A DNA stretch of 64,000 nucleotides. Source: Progne subis subis. Its lineage: Eukaryota > Chordata > Aves > Passeriformes > Hirundinidae. Of the stretch, positions 62,879 through 64,000 are shown one piece after another (within the stretch, counting starts at the first letter, position 1; every line of letters starts with the position of its first letter). Under the pieces are notes generated by a model. The model made no database searches. It saw only the letters and a list, made by a program, of their open reading frames with translations, and was not told the DNA's origin. The position numbers and the translations under genes are program-made. Location of the stretch: the NCBI GenBank assembly GCA_022316685.1, contig JAKJHU010000036.1:5808036-5872035 (forward strand), given 5' to 3'.

Positions 62879-64000
62879 GTAGTGACTAAAGAATAGCTGA
62901 ATGGTCATTTGCAAAGTACTGTAGTCTAAAAAAAACAAGAAAAAATAAACTTAACTTAGGCTTAAGATAACCTTCTCTTTTTCTGGAAAATAGATGACAT
63001 TATTTTAATTGTGGGAAACTTGATGTAATCTTTTTTTAGAAGACAAAACATGGGGGAAATACTTCTTGATTTTGGCACAACTACATGTTCCAATAGACTT
63101 TAAAAAATGTTGTAATCTGCATGAGGTCTTCTTTTTTGATAGCAGATCTATGAAAGAGTACAACTCAAATATTAAAACAAGTATACTTCTTATAAAGCTG
63201 ATGTTTCTGATATTTTATCCAAATACTGTTCAGTTAATGAACCATTGCAATCAGTGTTTTAGCCACAAAAGGATGTCTTGACTTTGATAACGAAATTCCT
63301 CGTGGCCACAACTAAGTTGCCACCGATTCCTGAAAGCTCCTGTGATAAATAGATGTAATTTCCTTTTTCCAAAACTTTATATGCTGATCTCCTTGAAAGG
63401 CTTCAGTTTTTACAGGATCAGGCAGTCCATGGCCTTGTTTATATTCAAACTTTCCCATCAAACACAAGGTAGATATGATGTCCCCTTTAAATAATATCTC
63501 ATTAAGTCAGGAAAAGATTAATTTAGCTAAATTGAAGATAGCTCAGACCAAAGATTTTCTCTAGTGTCCAAAGAGATCCAAGTCCTTATCTATCATCTGA
63601 GCATGACAGTGTCCTACCTCTCAACACACTGTAGCCAGCAGTTAAACATAATTTCTAGAAACTCCATGTCTTCAGAAATGCTGTACTAAGGAGGAAAGGA
63701 AATTTTTAAAACAGTAGTGTTTTGAGGTGTCAGTAAAATGTATTCTGCCAACTAGCTCTGTGTTTTGAGCATTCCAAAATTTCTGAGTAGAATGTAATTA
63801 GGTAATTACTTTAAACCGTTAATTCTAATTATTCAAAGAAAAGTAATTATAACAAACCTCCAGGTGTCATTTATTAATGGACAGTTTGTTTTGATACATC
63901 AGTGCTACTTTTCTTTCAACACATGCTCATTTGCAGGCAGGGCTACTCTAGCAGGTATTATACTAATAATATATTTAACACAGGGAAATAATTTTTTCTC
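60327..64000. other. AT-rich DNA, no gene seen
   Basis: A 112-codon plus frame at 61606-61944 has no recognised domain. A T50 tract lies at 62828. Nothing else recognised up to the window end. Confidence 0.6.
62828..62877. repeat. T50 homopolymer
   Basis: An uninterrupted run of 50 T. Confidence 0.9.

Noticed and set aside
1..64000. CRISPR arrays, operons, tRNA or rRNA genes
   Set aside because: None visible; the repeats are interspersed retroelements and microsatellites of a vertebrate genome.

Overview
The window reads as AT-rich, gene-free DNA from a bird, most likely a songbird. The evidence is the repeat content. There are several CR1 LINE fragments, two of which keep the characteristic ATTCTATGA-type 3' terminus. 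There are also many solo long terminal repeats (LTRs) whose ends (TGTCTTGG..., TGTAGTGG..., TGTTACCC..., TGTGTCTGG...) look like passerine endogenous-retrovirus LTRs. Family names are from memory and could not be searched. I found no convincing host exon, tRNA, rRNA, ncRNA gene or CpG-island promoter. Every open frame is short and either lies in a repeat or looks like chance.

Layout. 0-9.5 kb: a CR1 3' end, solo LTR C1, an older R-U5 LTR fragment and the 1.5-kb LTR E1. 10.8-12.7 kb: an antisense LINE fragment, then a CR1 split by LTR A. 12.7-27.4 kb: mostly plain AT-rich DNA with the short LTR G (19.9 kb), LTR C2 (23.3 kb) and a CR1 reverse-transcriptase scrap (25.0 kb). 27.4-42.8 kb: LTRs F1, E2, D1, F2 and D2 at intervals. 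42.8-51.5 kb: AT-rich DNA with an unclassified GC-richer block (43.4 kb) and a very old CR1 (45.5 kb). 51.5-53.9 kb: LTRs H, B and C3 within 2.4 kb. 54-64 kb: AT-rich DNA with a 5'-inverted CR1 (56.1 kb), an antisense CR1 (60.1 kb) and several long T tracts.

I count 14 LTR loci covering about 9.6 kb (roughly 15%). For eight of the 13 LTRs that keep both ends I can see a perfect target-site duplication (TSD) of 5 or 6 bp, and for three more a TSD with one mismatch. None has an internal gag-pol-env region, so these are solo LTRs. Families with 6-bp TSDs (A/B, C, F, G) coexist with families with 5-bp TSDs (D, E). TATA-like and poly(A)-signal positions put about 11 of the 14 on the minus strand. 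That imbalance may mean the window lies inside an intron of a plus-strand transcription unit.

I did not find an undescribed gene system. The observations most worth checking are the LTR strand bias, the LTR nested in a CR1, the duplicated U5 end and exchanged R segment in LTR family C, the 5'-inverted CR1, the orphan short LTR G, and the unusual number of very long A/T homopolymers.
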